Positions 27,308-35,957 of a stretch of 64,000 bases of DNA are shown piece after piece. The notes under the pieces are model-generated. The model made no database searches, was not told where the DNA came from, and saw only the letters and a list, made by a program, of their open reading frames with translations. Each line of letters starts with the position of its first letter. Position 1 is the first letter of the stretch. Location: assembly GCF_964259225.1 (NCBI RefSeq), contig NZ_CAXVKN010000003.1; one strand, 5' to 3'. The DNA is from Catenibacterium mitsuoka_A (lineage in GTDB: Bacteria; Bacillota_I; Bacilli_A; Erysipelotrichales; Coprobacillaceae). The position numbers and the translations under genes are program-made.

Positions 27308-28404
27308 TGAAGAAATTTATTAAATATAAATGGCCCGATGAGGTTATTCATGCATTAGGTGATATGGGAATGATTGCACCTGGAATAATCCAGAAGCAAT
27401 CGTATAGACTTATTGAGAAGAGTCAATCATTTATCTTAAATGTTGACTCTTCCAAAGATCGTCTGTTATCCATTATTCCACCCTTACTTGCATCTATGAT
27501 TCATGAAGAGAAAACACAGATTATCTTGCTTGGGCATAAAGAAGAGTTGTTATCATCTTCTTTTGACATGAAAGAATATAATAAATACACACAATATCGT
27601 TTTATTACATCTTATCCTGGTACCAATACATTTGAAGAATGCCAGACAATTTATAAGGGTATTGACATACTCTTTACTACGCCTTCTAAGCTATTAGAAT
27701 ATATGAGAAGACAAGTGATAGACACTAACTTCGTCTCATATCTCATTTATCAGGATTCTCATAGCTTTTCTAGTGAAGAAATAAGAGAAATAAAGGAAAT
27801 CAAGAAACATCTTCCTTTAGACTGTTCAAGTATTCTTTATGGACTTCATCATCATGAGTTCTTAAAGAAAAATATTCATACTACATTGCATGTTGATTCT
27901 TCTAAGGTAGAATGTACACATTTCTTATGTCATGATGATTATTTCAATACAGAAAAGAAACAGGTTATATTTGTAGAAAGCTATGAAGATATTCTTTATT
28001 ATGCTGAAAAATTTAATACCAATCTTGTGATTCATCAATTTATGAATCATGCATCTCAGTATCGCATCATGCATGAATTCAATAAATATGGTGGTATTTT
28101 GATTGTATCTGATATGGCTTCACGTTATTTATCTTTGCATTGTGACACAGTGATTCATTTAGGAACGACTCATATAGACCAATATATGTCTCATTTATCC
28201 CATGTTTTAGGTGTGAAGCATTCCTATATCTATGATACTCATATCACTAAGAAACAGCTTGAAGGAGTCGTTATTACTATTTCAAAAGAGGATTATGATA
28301 CAAAACATCATCTTCTTTATGAAACAATAACTAAAAATCCAGACATGCTTCAAACATTACAAACTGATCAATTAATTACGATTATCCATCATTTAGCCCG
28401 ATAG
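27307..28404 (+). CDS. Degenerate DEAD-box helicase-like protein (motifs lost)
   Basis: 365 residues whose layout follows a DEAD-box helicase though the catalytic motifs are gone. A Q-motif-like start (W at residue 9, GMIAPGIIQKQSYRLI near 20-35) leads to NVDSSKDR where Walker A AxTGSGKT should be. TPSKLLEYM near 126 matches motif Ib, YQDSH near 147 stands for DEAD, ILYGL for SAT, GGILIVSDMASRYLSL near 262-278 matches motif V, and YMSHLSHVLG stands for HRxGRxxR. Hence probably unable to hydrolyse ATP but may still bind RNA or a partner. Its ATG overlaps the folC stop by one base, so it is translationally coupled. Family assignment is my reading of motif order. Confidence 0.65.
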   Translation: MKKFIKYKWPDEVIHALGDMGMIAPGIIQKQSYRLIEKSQSFILNVDSSKDRLLSIIPPLLASMIHEEKTQIILLGHKEELLSSSFDMKEYNKYTQYRFITSYPGTNTFEECQTIYKGIDILFTTPSKLLEYMRRQVIDTNFVSYLIYQDSHSFSSEEIREIKEIKKHLPLDCSSILYGLHHHEFLKKNIHTTLHVDSSKVECTHFLCHDDYFNTEKKQVIFVESYEDILYYAEKFNTNLVIHQFMNHASQYRIMHEFNKYGGILIVSDMASRYLSLHCDTVIHLGTTHIDQYMSHLSHVLGVKHSYIYDTHITKKQLEGVVITISKEDYDTKHHLLYETITKNPDMLQTLQTDQLITIIHHLAR

Positions 28405-28484
28405 GAGAAAAATGTTGTTATTTTTTTAACAATAATAATTCCCTTATATAGGGCTTATTTTAAATGTGTAATCAATTACAGAAA

Positions 28485-28498
28485 AGAAAGCGTTTGCA
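28485..28498. promoter_or_regulatory. Candidate CcpA (cre) site over the ppdK -35 box
   Basis: AGAAAGCGTTTGCA matches TGNAANCGNTNNCA at all but the first position and overlaps TTGCAA of the promoter, a position that would repress. Confidence 0.4.
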
Positions 28499-28522
28499 AG
28501 TAAGCCCTTACAAGTGTATAAT
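28494..28522 (+). promoter_or_regulatory. Sigma-A promoter of ppdK
   Basis: TTGCAA (28494-28499), 17-base spacer, TATAAT (28517-28522). Confidence 0.7.
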
Positions 28523-28559
28523 GAAATAAGTGAAAAGACATAAGGAGGATTTAGTAGTT

Positions 28560-31199
28560 ATGAAAAAATATGTTTACTTATTTAGTGAAGGTAACAAGGA
28601 TATGCGTAATCTCCTTGGTGGTAAAGGTGCCAACCTTGCTGAAATGACAGGTATCGGTTTACCTGTACCTCAGGGATTCACAGTGACTACAGAAGCTTGT
28701 ACACAATATTATGAAGACGGAAAAATGATCTCAGATGATATTAAAGGACAGATCGTTGAACACGTTAAAAAGCTTGAAGAAATCACTGGAAGAACTTTAG
28801 GTGATCCAAAGAACCCATTATTAGTATCTGTACGTTCTGGTGCAAGAATCTCAATGCCAGGTATGATGGATACAGTATTAAACTTAGGTTTAAATGATGA
28901 AGTAGCTAAGGAATTCGCTGCAACAACTGGAAATGAACGTTTCGTATATGATTCATATCGCCGTTTCATCCAGATGTTCGCTGACGTTGTAATGGGATTC
29001 CCAAAATCAGATTTCGAACATAAATTTGATGCAATCAAAGAAGAAAAAGGTGTTGAATTTGATACTGAATTAACAGCAGAAGACTTAAAAGAAGTTGTTG
29101 CAGTTTATAAAGAAGCTTATAAAGCACATGCAGCTGTTGATTTCCCACAGGACCCAATTGAACAGTTATTAGCTGCAGTTGAAGCAGTATTTGGTTCTTG
29201 GAATAATGACCGTGCCATCACTTATCGTCGTTTAAATGATATCCCAGGTTCTTGGGGTACAGCTGTAAACGTTCAGCAGATGGTTTATGGTAACAGAAGT
29301 GATAAATCAGGTACTGGTGTTGCCTTCACTCGTAACCCAGCAACTGGTGAAAATAAATTATTTGGTGAATATTTAATGAATGCTCAGGGTGAAGACGTTG
29401 TTGCTGGTATCAGAACACCTCAGCCAATTGCTACATTAAATGAAGTTATGCCAGAATGTTATGAACAGTTCCAGAAGATCTGCCATATTCTTGAAGATCA
29501 TTATAAAGATATGCAGGATATGGAATTCACAATTGAAGATGGTAAATTATTCATGTTACAGACTCGTAACGGTAAGAGAACAGCTCAGGCTGCTTTAAAG
29601 ATTGCTGTTGACATGGTTGATGAAGGCATGATTAATGAACAAGAAGCATTATTAAAGGTTGAACCAAAACAGTTAGACCAGTTATTACATCCAAACTTCG
29701 ATAAAGAAGACTACAAGGCTGCAAAGGCTGTTGCTACAGGTTTAGCTGCTTCTCCAGGTGCTGCTACTGGACATATCTACTTCACAGCTGAAGATGTTCA
29801 GGAAGCTCATGCTAATGGTGTACAGGATATGATCCTTGTACGTAATGAAACTTCTCCAGAAGATATCGAAGGTATGAACTTAGCTAAAGGTATCTTAACT
29901 GTACGTGGTGGTATGACATCTCATGCAGCAGTAGTTGCTCGTGGTATGGGTACTTGCTGTGTTGCTGGTTGTGGTGTATTAAGAGTTTCTGAAGATAAGA
30001 AGACATTAACATTACCAGATGGTACAGTATTAACTGAAGGTGATTATGTATCATTAAATGGTTCTACTGGTGAAGTATTTGCTCAGAAGATCAAGACTGT
30101 TCCTGCTGCAATTAGTGGTGATTTTGAAACATTCATGGCTTGGGCTGATAAAGAAAGAAAATTATTAGTAAGAACTAATGCGGATACTCCAAGAGATGCT
30201 AAACAGGCTGCTACATTTGGTGCTGAAGGTATCGGATTATGCCGTACTGAACATATGTTCTTCGAAGAAGAAAGAATCTTCAACTTCAGAAGAATGATTA
30301 CTGCAGAAGATGTAGAAACTCGTAAGGAAGCATTAGAAAAGATTCTTCCATACCAGAGAGGAGACTTTGAAGAATTATTCAAAGCTATGGATGGATATAG
30401 TGTTAATATCCGTTTCTTAGATCCACCTCTACATGAATTCTTACCTCATACTGATGAAGAAATCAAACCATTAGCTGAAAGCTTAGGTATGACTTTCGAA
30501 GCATTAAAGGAAAGAGTAGAATCATTAAAAGAATTTAACCCAATGATGGGTCACAGAGGATGCCGTCTTGCTGTTACTTATCCAGAAATCGCTGAAATGC
30601 AGACAAGAGCTGTCATTGAAGCTGCTATCAACGTAACTAAGGAAACAGGACATAAAGTTACTCCAGAAATCATGATCCCATTAGTTGGTGATGTAAAAGA
30701 ATTAAAGTATGTTAAGAATGTAGTTGTTAAGACTGCTGATAAGTTAATTGCTGAAAGCGGATTAGATATGAAATATGAAGTTGGTACTATGATTGAAATT
30801 CCAAGAGCTGCAATCACAGCTGATAAGATTGCAACTGAAGCTGAATTCTTCTCATTTGGTACTAATGACTTAACTCAGATGACATTCGGTTTCTCAAGAG
30901 ATGATGCTGCTAAGTTCTTAGGCGATTACTATTCTAAGAATATCTATGAACATGATCCATTCGCTACTGTTGACCAGGAAGGCGTTGGTGAATTAATGAA
31001 GATTGCATCTGAAAAGGGAAGATCAACTCGTCCTGATATCAGACTTGGTATCTGTGGTGAACATGGTGGTGATCCAAAGACAGTAGAATTCTGCCATAAG
31101 ATTGGATTAACTTATGTATCTTGCTCACCTTACCGTGTACCAATCGCAAGACTTGCTGCTGCTCAGGCTGCTGTAAAAGAAAAAATGGGTATTTTGTAA
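28560..31199 (+). CDS. ppdK: Pyruvate, phosphate dikinase
   Basis: Interconverts pyruvate, ATP and phosphate with phosphoenolpyruvate, AMP and diphosphate; in fermenters it often runs toward ATP-sparing pyruvate formation. 879 residues, full length: N-terminal ATP-grasp domain (KYVYLFSEGNKDMRNLLGGKGANLAEMTG), phosphohistidine domain with GGMTSHAAVVARGMG near 453-465, and a C-terminal TIM barrel with GICGEHGGDP. Codons are strongly biased to a few (TTA, GAA, GCT, GTT), as in highly expressed genes. ATG 28560 is preferred although AAGGAGG is about 11 bases away; a GTG ten codons upstream is in frame but atypical. No regulatory kinase PDRP follows. Confidence 0.96.
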   Translation: MKKYVYLFSEGNKDMRNLLGGKGANLAEMTGIGLPVPQGFTVTTEACTQYYEDGKMISDDIKGQIVEHVKKLEEITGRTLGDPKNPLLVSVRSGARISMPGMMDTVLNLGLNDEVAKEFAATTGNERFVYDSYRRFIQMFADVVMGFPKSDFEHKFDAIKEEKGVEFDTELTAEDLKEVVAVYKEAYKAHAAVDFPQDPIEQLLAAVEAVFGSWNNDRAITYRRLNDIPGSWGTAVNVQQMVYGNRSDKSGTGVAFTRNPATGENKLFGEYLMNAQGEDVVAGIRTPQPIATLNEVMPECYEQFQKICHILEDHYKDMQDMEFTIEDGKLFMLQTRNGKRTAQAALKIAVDMVDEGMINEQEALLKVEPKQLDQLLHPNFDKEDYKAAKAVATGLAASPGAATGHIYFTAEDVQEAHANGVQDMILVRNETSPEDIEGMNLAKGILTVRGGMTSHAAVVARGMGTCCVAGCGVLRVSEDKKTLTLPDGTVLTEGDYVSLNGSTGEVFAQKIKTVPAAISGDFETFMAWADKERKLLVRTNADTPRDAKQAATFGAEGIGLCRTEHMFFEEERIFNFRRMITAEDVETRKEALEKILPYQRGDFEELFKAMDGYSVNIRFLDPPLHEFLPHTDEEIKPLAESLGMTFEALKERVESLKEFNPMMGHRGCRLAVTYPEIAEMQTRAVIEAAINVTKETGHKVTPEIMIPLVGDVKELKYVKNVVVKTADKLIAESGLDMKYEVGTMIEIPRAAITADKIATEAEFFSFGTNDLTQMTFGFSRDDAAKFLGDYYSKNIYEHDPFATVDQEGVGELMKIASEKGRSTRPDIRLGICGEHGGDPKTVEFCHKIGLTYVSCSPYRVPIARLAAAQAAVKEKMGIL

Positions 31200-31220
31200 T
31201 AACTACTTATCCTTTCACTA

Positions 31221-31250
31221 GGCCGTTCTTAAGAACGGCCACTTTTTTAT
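31221..31250 (+). terminator. Intrinsic terminator of ppdK
   Basis: Perfect 20-base palindrome GGCCGTTCTT/AAGAACGGCC then ACTTTTTTA. Confidence 0.85.
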
Positions 31251-31296
31251 ACCAAAATTATATGATATAATGACATGTAAGAAGGAATATAAGAAC

Positions 31297-32295
31297 ATGA
31301 AATTACAACTAACATTAAACAGTCTTGCCTTAATATTATGCTGTGGTGATTTGATTCCAAGTTCCACGCAGCCTATAAGTACACAAGAGTGGCAGGAAAT
31401 AGAGAAAAAATTAAAATCAGCCCATAAAGAAGCAAGTATGATTACAGGGATGAGTATTGATACATTAACCCAGATTATAGGTTTAGATGAATTTACAGCT
31501 CATAAGATAGAAAAGAGACAAAAACTCTTACCAGATCTTTTTTATGCACTGCAGAATCTAGAAAACCAGGATATTGGTGTCACAACTATCTACGAAGAAG
31601 ATTATCCTGCAAGTCTAAGAGTATTAGGAACTAAGATGCCTTTAGTCATTAGCTATATAGGTGATTTATCTTTAAGTTATGGTGTTAATATATCAGTTGC
31701 TGGTCCACAGATGATGAACAAGACAATGCGTCATGTCACTAAAGAAATTATGAAAAAAATTTCAAAGGAAGGCTATACAGTAGTTGTTGGTGGTTCTAAG
31801 GGTGTAGAAGAGCTTGCCTTAAGAACACAGCTGACTAATAACGGGAATGCGGTATTATTTGTCGCAGATCATATGTTCGATAAGATTAGACTGTATTCTA
31901 AATATATTAAACAGAATAAATTAGTTATTATGACTGCCAATGACCCATATGCCTTATTTGATGTTACTCATGCATTAGATAAGAATCTTTATATTTGTGG
32001 TATGGTCTTTGCACAGATAGTAACAGGTACGCATATTGGTAGTGGTCCTGTCTGGTTTACTTCTATTCAGAATATCCATTCTCATTGGACAAGACAGCTT
32101 GTTTATGAAACATTGGATTATAGTGGTAATATTAGACTTATTGAAATGGGAGAAGCCCATTTTACTGATGAAGATTTAAAATCAGAAGTTACTTTAGCTG
32201 AAATATTAGATAATCATGAGACAGTTATTAAGAAGGATGATCCAAGTATTGATCAAATGACAATATTTGAATTCATAGAGGATAAACATGAATAA
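31297..32295 (+). CDS. DprA/Smf-like Rossmann-fold protein, divergent
   Basis: 332 residues. An N-terminal helical segment with an HhH-like stretch (TLTQIIGLDEFTAHKI, about 68-83) precedes DprA-like features: DYPASLRVLGTKMPLVISYIGDL (compare YPxxLxxLxxxPxxLxxxG), ISVAGPQMMNKT in place of VAIVGSR, and VVVGGSKGVEELALR in place of VVSGLARGID. The RNRIIAGLS and KSGSL motifs are not obvious. DprA loads RecA on ssDNA during transformation; this divergent member could have another role. TATAAT at 31266 and GAAGGA precede ATG 31297. Overlaps the rhomboid gene by 8 bases. Confidence 0.6.
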   Translation: MKLQLTLNSLALILCCGDLIPSSTQPISTQEWQEIEKKLKSAHKEASMITGMSIDTLTQIIGLDEFTAHKIEKRQKLLPDLFYALQNLENQDIGVTTIYEEDYPASLRVLGTKMPLVISYIGDLSLSYGVNISVAGPQMMNKTMRHVTKEIMKKISKEGYTVVVGGSKGVEELALRTQLTNNGNAVLFVADHMFDKIRLYSKYIKQNKLVIMTANDPYALFDVTHALDKNLYICGMVFAQIVTGTHIGSGPVWFTSIQNIHSHWTRQLVYETLDYSGNIRLIEMGEAHFTDEDLKSEVTLAEILDNHETVIKKDDPSIDQMTIFEFIEDKHE

Positions 32296-32908
32296 TATAA
32301 AAAAATATCCTGTTACTTATACACTACTTGCATTATGTATACTTACTTATATAGGAACAACCTTATTATTTAGTATGGATATGAATGCGATGCAGGGCTT
32401 AGCTTGCGGAGGATTTAATCCATATTATGTTCAAGTTACTCATCAATATTATCGTTTGATTACTGCAAATTTTATTCATTTTGGCTTAATGCATATAGTA
32501 GTGAATTGTTATTCTATGTATAATCTTAGCTGTTTTGTAGAATATTTGATGGGCTCTAAAAAGTATTTGATAGTCATACTTGCATCCATGCTTTCTACTA
32601 CTGGTCTTCCTTATATCGCTTATTTATTATTGGGCATTGGAGTCCATACAGTAAGTGGCGGTATCAGTGGGGTGATTTTTGGGATCATTGGTGCTATCGG
32701 TGCGCTTTATTTGTTCTATCCTACACAGCTTCGCGATATTGCAAGAAACCTAGGAATGAATGTCTTACTGATGTTGTTTATTTCTTTTATTGTACCGACA
32801 ATATCTTTATCCGGTCATGTAAGTGGCATGATTGGCGGATTTGTTTCAGCTTATACTATTCTTTATATTACAAAAAGAAAAAGACAGAAGTTCTTCTATA
32901 GTTCATAA
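32288..32908 (+). CDS. Rhomboid-family intramembrane serine protease
   Basis: 206 residues with about six membrane helices. Catalytic Ser lies in SGGISGVIFG near 124 (GxSG) and catalytic His in LSGHVSGMIGG near 177; the Asn of the oxyanion hole is in HIVVNCYSM near 72. ANFIHFGLMHI is the family's loop 1. Rhomboids cleave membrane helices; the substrate is unknown. Coupled to the DprA-like gene by an 8-base overlap. Confidence 0.92.
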   Translation: MNNIKKYPVTYTLLALCILTYIGTTLLFSMDMNAMQGLACGGFNPYYVQVTHQYYRLITANFIHFGLMHIVVNCYSMYNLSCFVEYLMGSKKYLIVILASMLSTTGLPYIAYLLLGIGVHTVSGGISGVIFGIIGAIGALYLFYPTQLRDIARNLGMNVLLMLFISFIVPTISLSGHVSGMIGGFVSAYTILYITKRKRQKFFYSS

Positions 32909-32941
32909 AGCGTTGATATAATTTATACAAGAGGTGAGTCT

Positions 32942-33367
32942 ATGAATATTGCGATTGTCTACAGTCATACAAGTAAATATGCACATATTCTTGCATCACA
33001 GATGGCAAAAACTGCAAGAACACAGGCAATTCCCTTTCAGGACTTTGATTTTCATGCCCATGTTGATCTTCTTGTATTAGGATTCGATTGTCCATGCTTT
33101 GGTAAACCAAAGGAAGTGGAACAATTCATTATGCATCTTAATCGTCACTATGTGAAGAATATTGCCTTATTTTCTACATTTATGTTCTCATCAAAAGCAC
33201 TTGATGATATCTCTGATTTATGTATGAAACAGGATCTTCCGCTTATGCGTGAACAATACTGCTGTAAACTTCCAATAGAACTTCATGCTCATTTATCAGA
33301 TAATGCGATCAATGGTGGTGTCATCTATGTAGATGATATGATTAATATATGTAGAGATTATTATTGA
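32942..33367 (+). CDS. Flavodoxin-like protein
   Basis: 141 residues beginning MNIAIVYSHTSKYAHILASQMAK, a flavodoxin-type first strand and loop, though the phosphate-binding loop (usually TGNT or similar) is SHTSKY. The strand LLVLGFDCPCFGKP and NIALFSTFMFSSKAL fit an alpha/beta flavodoxin fold, with several cysteines. FMN binding is plausible but not certain. AAGAGGTGAG ribosome binding site; ends in a terminator. Confidence 0.6.
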   Translation: MNIAIVYSHTSKYAHILASQMAKTARTQAIPFQDFDFHAHVDLLVLGFDCPCFGKPKEVEQFIMHLNRHYVKNIALFSTFMFSSKALDDISDLCMKQDLPLMREQYCCKLPIELHAHLSDNAINGGVIYVDDMINICRDYY

Positions 33368-33388
33368 CAGCGTGAAGCTGTCTTTTTT
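33366..33388 (+). terminator. Intrinsic terminator of the DprA-like/rhomboid/flavodoxin genes
   Basis: GACAGC-GTGAA-GCTGTC followed by TTTTTT; overlaps the stop codon. Confidence 0.75.
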
Positions 33389-33393
33389 AATGC

Positions 33394-33420
33394 ATAAAAA
33401 AATACTCCCGAAGGAGTATT
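33394..33420 (-). terminator. Intrinsic terminator of def
   Basis: On the minus strand AATACTCC-TTCG-GGAGTATT is followed by TTTTTT: a UUCG tetraloop hairpin directly at the def stop. Confidence 0.85.
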
Positions 33421-33988
33421 ATTCAATCACCATCGCATTTGGAATAGGTGCTTTTGGATCTTCTTTATTAAAGTGATCATAGTAAAGAATACCTTCAAAA
33501 TGATCTAATTCATGCTGTAAGCAGATAGCTGTAAAGCCTCTTGCGACAATAGTCACTTCTTGATCTGTTAAGGCATCATATCCCTTAACAGTCACTTTAG
33601 CACTTCTAGGTACAATACCTGGCTGATCTTCAGGAACAGACAAGCATCCTTCACCATTCTTTAAATAAGCCACTTTGACTGCATTTGCTACAATACGTGG
33701 ATTAACAAGTGCCCACTGATCACACTTTACAATATTACCTTCTTCATCTACAGAAGGAATATAAATTGCACACATTCTTTTTGGAATACCAATCTGAATA
33801 GCCGCAATACCAACACCTGGTCTTAAATCATACTTTTCAGCTTTTTCTTCATCCTGAGAATCTACGAGATATTGATACATTTCCATTAAGGTATGACGAT
33901 CTTCATCACTTAATGGTAAAGATACTTCTTTAGATTTCTCACGAATTAAAGGATTTTTATCATCAATTACATTTTTCATGCTTAACAT
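33419..33988 (-). CDS. def: Peptide deformylase
   Basis: Metalloenzyme removing the N-terminal formyl group of new proteins. 189 residues from the chosen ATG, with motif 1 GVGIAAIQIG (normally GxGLAAPQ; the Pro is Ile here), motif 2 EGCLSVPE (metal Cys) and motif 3 QHELDHFEG (metal His residues and catalytic Glu). The frame extends 35 codons upstream, but GAGGTG before 33988 and the family's length favour the shorter form. It stands alone rather than next to fmt. Confidence 0.93.
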   Translation of the reverse strand: MLSMKNVIDDKNPLIREKSKEVSLPLSDEDRHTLMEMYQYLVDSQDEEKAEKYDLRPGVGIAAIQIGIPKRMCAIYIPSVDEEGNIVKCDQWALVNPRIVANAVKVAYLKNGEGCLSVPEDQPGIVPRSAKVTVKGYDALTDQEVTIVARGFTAICLQHELDHFEGILYYDHFNKEDPKAPIPNAMVIE

Positions 33989-34009
33989 TCTTCGTTTCAC
34001 CTCTGTGTA

Positions 34010-34038
34010 ATTATAACAGACTCCTTCGCTTTTTCCAA
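34010..34038 (-). promoter_or_regulatory. Sigma-A promoter of def
   Basis: On the minus strand TTGGAA (34033-34038), 17-base spacer, TATAAT (34010-34015), 22 bases before the chosen start; this also argues against the longer start. Confidence 0.6.
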
Positions 34039-34108
34039 TTATGTATACCCTATTTTCTTTTAAGCCTATTTCATGTATAATATTTTTTAACATAGGAGGT
34101 ATTTTAAC

Positions 34109-34366
34109 ATGTATGATTATCCATTAGAACCAGATTGGTCAACAGAAGAAATTATCGAGGTTGTTGGGTTATATAATGCAGTAGAACAGGCTTATGAAGA
34201 AGGTATTAGTTCTAAAGAATTCATGGAACATTACCGTGCATTTACGTCTATTGCAGATTCAAAAGCATTACAAAAACAATTAGATAAAGCTTTTGAAGAA
34301 GCATCTGGCTATTCTATTTATAAAGTATTTAAACGTTCTCAGGAAGAAGAGTGGGTTAAACTATGA
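34109..34366 (+). CDS. UPF0223 family protein (YktA-like)
   Basis: 85-residue acidic protein starting MYDYPLEPDWSTEEIIEVV, typical of UPF0223, an all-helical family of unknown function. TAGGAGGT ribosome binding site. It overlaps ftsW by four bases. Confidence 0.85.
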   Translation: MYDYPLEPDWSTEEIIEVVGLYNAVEQAYEEGISSKEFMEHYRAFTSIADSKALQKQLDKAFEEASGYSIYKVFKRSQEEEWVKL

Positions 34367-35589
34367 ACTTCATCAAGAAGACACAAATGATGTTTAAACG
34401 TACTGGTACAGATAAAACCATCTATGCCTGTACGATTTTTCTCGCATTATTTGGGATTGTGATGATTGGAGATGCTTCTGTAGGTATGTCGGCAAGTGAA
34501 GGATCTAATTTTGCGACTAAAAACCTATTGAAACAATGTTTATTCGTTATAGTAGGCTTAGGTTTTATGTTCTTATTTGCGCGTGCCTATAAAACACGTC
34601 GTATATCAGAAACATTAATGCTTGTCACTTATGGTGTATGTATTCTTATGATGTTGACATGTATAATGTGGACAATCAATAATTCTCATGCCTGGATCAA
34701 GATTGGTCCATTTACTATTCAGCCTGTAGAGTTTATGAAACTGACTTTGATTATATTGTTGAGTTATATATTTGGCGTCTTACCAGATCAGATACGTATT
34801 TCTCCACGTTTATCAAAAGAGAAAAGAAATAAACTTATCTGGCGTAAAGCAGTTGTCTGTGTGTTCTTTCCCGCATTTCTTGTCGTTTTCGCATTTTTAA
34901 TCTGCTGGAAGGTACAGAAGGATATGGGAAGTGGCTTGATATTATTCGTTATGGCAACATGCCTATTCTTTGCGACACCATCTCAATACTATCGTCCCTT
35001 TAAGATTATTGGCTTAATTGGAGTATTGTTTCTAGTGCTTATCTTTATTCTGTTTCATAATTTTTTCTTAAAGAGTCATCAGATGGCTCGTATCTCATCA
35101 TGGCTGAATCCATTGAAAGATATCTATGGTACTAACTATCAGATCATTAATGGTTTTGTAGGATATACAAATGGCGGTTTAATTGGTCGTGGGTTTGGAA
35201 ACTCTATTATGAAATTTGGTTATATCCCAGAAGCACAGAGTGACTTTATTTCATCTATTATTGTAGAAGAATTAGGACTTGTAGGTTTTGCAGCTTTCTT
35301 TATTCCTTATTCTATTATTATTTATAGACTCTTTAGATATGCTTTTGCGATTAAGGATTCAAGAGAAAAATTAACACTTATTGGAATTGCAAGTTATTTC
35401 TTTGTTCATTTAATGGTTAACGTAGGTGGTGTATCAGGACTTATTCCAATGACTGGTGTGCCTCTCCTATTAATTAGTGCAGGTGGAACTTCTACCTTAG
35501 TTGCTTTAATAGGAATTGGTATAGCTCAGGCCATTATTGCGAAATATAATCGTGAAAAGAAGCAGGAGGCTATTGAGAAATCATTATGA
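34363..35589 (+). CDS. ftsW: SEDS-family peptidoglycan glycosyltransferase FtsW/RodA
   Basis: 408 residues with about ten membrane helices. Conserved SEDS features: AWIKIGPFTIQPVEFMKL, KVQKDMGSGLILF (Asp of the QxDxG motif), and the C-terminal GLIPMTGVPLLLISAGGTS. SEDS proteins polymerise lipid II together with a class B PBP. The neighbourhood UPF0223-ftsW-ylbF fits the Bacillus ftsW region rather than rodA, but the two types cannot be separated with certainty by eye. Confidence 0.88.
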   Translation: MNFIKKTQMMFKRTGTDKTIYACTIFLALFGIVMIGDASVGMSASEGSNFATKNLLKQCLFVIVGLGFMFLFARAYKTRRISETLMLVTYGVCILMMLTCIMWTINNSHAWIKIGPFTIQPVEFMKLTLIILLSYIFGVLPDQIRISPRLSKEKRNKLIWRKAVVCVFFPAFLVVFAFLICWKVQKDMGSGLILFVMATCLFFATPSQYYRPFKIIGLIGVLFLVLIFILFHNFFLKSHQMARISSWLNPLKDIYGTNYQIINGFVGYTNGGLIGRGFGNSIMKFGYIPEAQSDFISSIIVEELGLVGFAAFFIPYSIIIYRLFRYAFAIKDSREKLTLIGIASYFFVHLMVNVGGVSGLIPMTGVPLLLISAGGTSTLVALIGIGIAQAIIAKYNREKKQEAIEKSL

Positions 35590-35957
35590 TCTATGACTCA
35601 ATAAAAGAACTCATTGATGCAATTAAAGAAGAGGAATGTTTTAAAAACTATCACTCTTCTTTAAGCGTATTTGATCATCCAGATGTTAAATCTTTGATGA
35701 ATGAAATGAATAGACTTAAGGAAGAAAAGGAAGATTTGGCACGTTTTGGCAGCTATTGTGACTCGTCACATATACAAGAACGTATGACAGATATAAGAAG
35801 AGAACTATATCGATTGCCAGAGATGAATGCTTATTTAGAGTCTTATAGTGAACTCAATAAGATGTTAGATGAAATTACAGATATTGTCTTTGATGATATC
35901 AGTGATGAACTCGCAAAGGGAAGGATTGGGAGAAGTTATGCGCGTTATAGCAGGTAA
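35586..35957 (+). CDS. ylbF: YlbF/YmcA family protein
   Basis: 123 residues, helical, with YDSIKELIDAIKEEECFKNY and HPDVKSLMNEMNRLKEEKEDL, matching the Com_YlbF domain. In Bacillus the YlbF-YmcA-YaaT complex activates RNase Y specificity and development. The order ylbF-rsmD-coaD is conserved. Starts within the ftsW stop (4-base overlap). Confidence 0.8.
   Translation: MIYDSIKELIDAIKEEECFKNYHSSLSVFDHPDVKSLMNEMNRLKEEKEDLARFGSYCDSSHIQERMTDIRRELYRLPEMNAYLESYSELNKMLDEITDIVFDDISDELAKGRIGRSYARYSR

Noticed and set aside
28405..28470. Hairpins TTGTTA/TAACAA and CCCTT/AGGG after the pseudo-helicase gene as terminator
   Set aside because: Stems are short and no clear T run follows in the right place; left unannotated.
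33989..34093. N-terminal extension of def
   Set aside because: It would cross the def promoter and lacks a ribosome binding site; length from 33988 matches the family.
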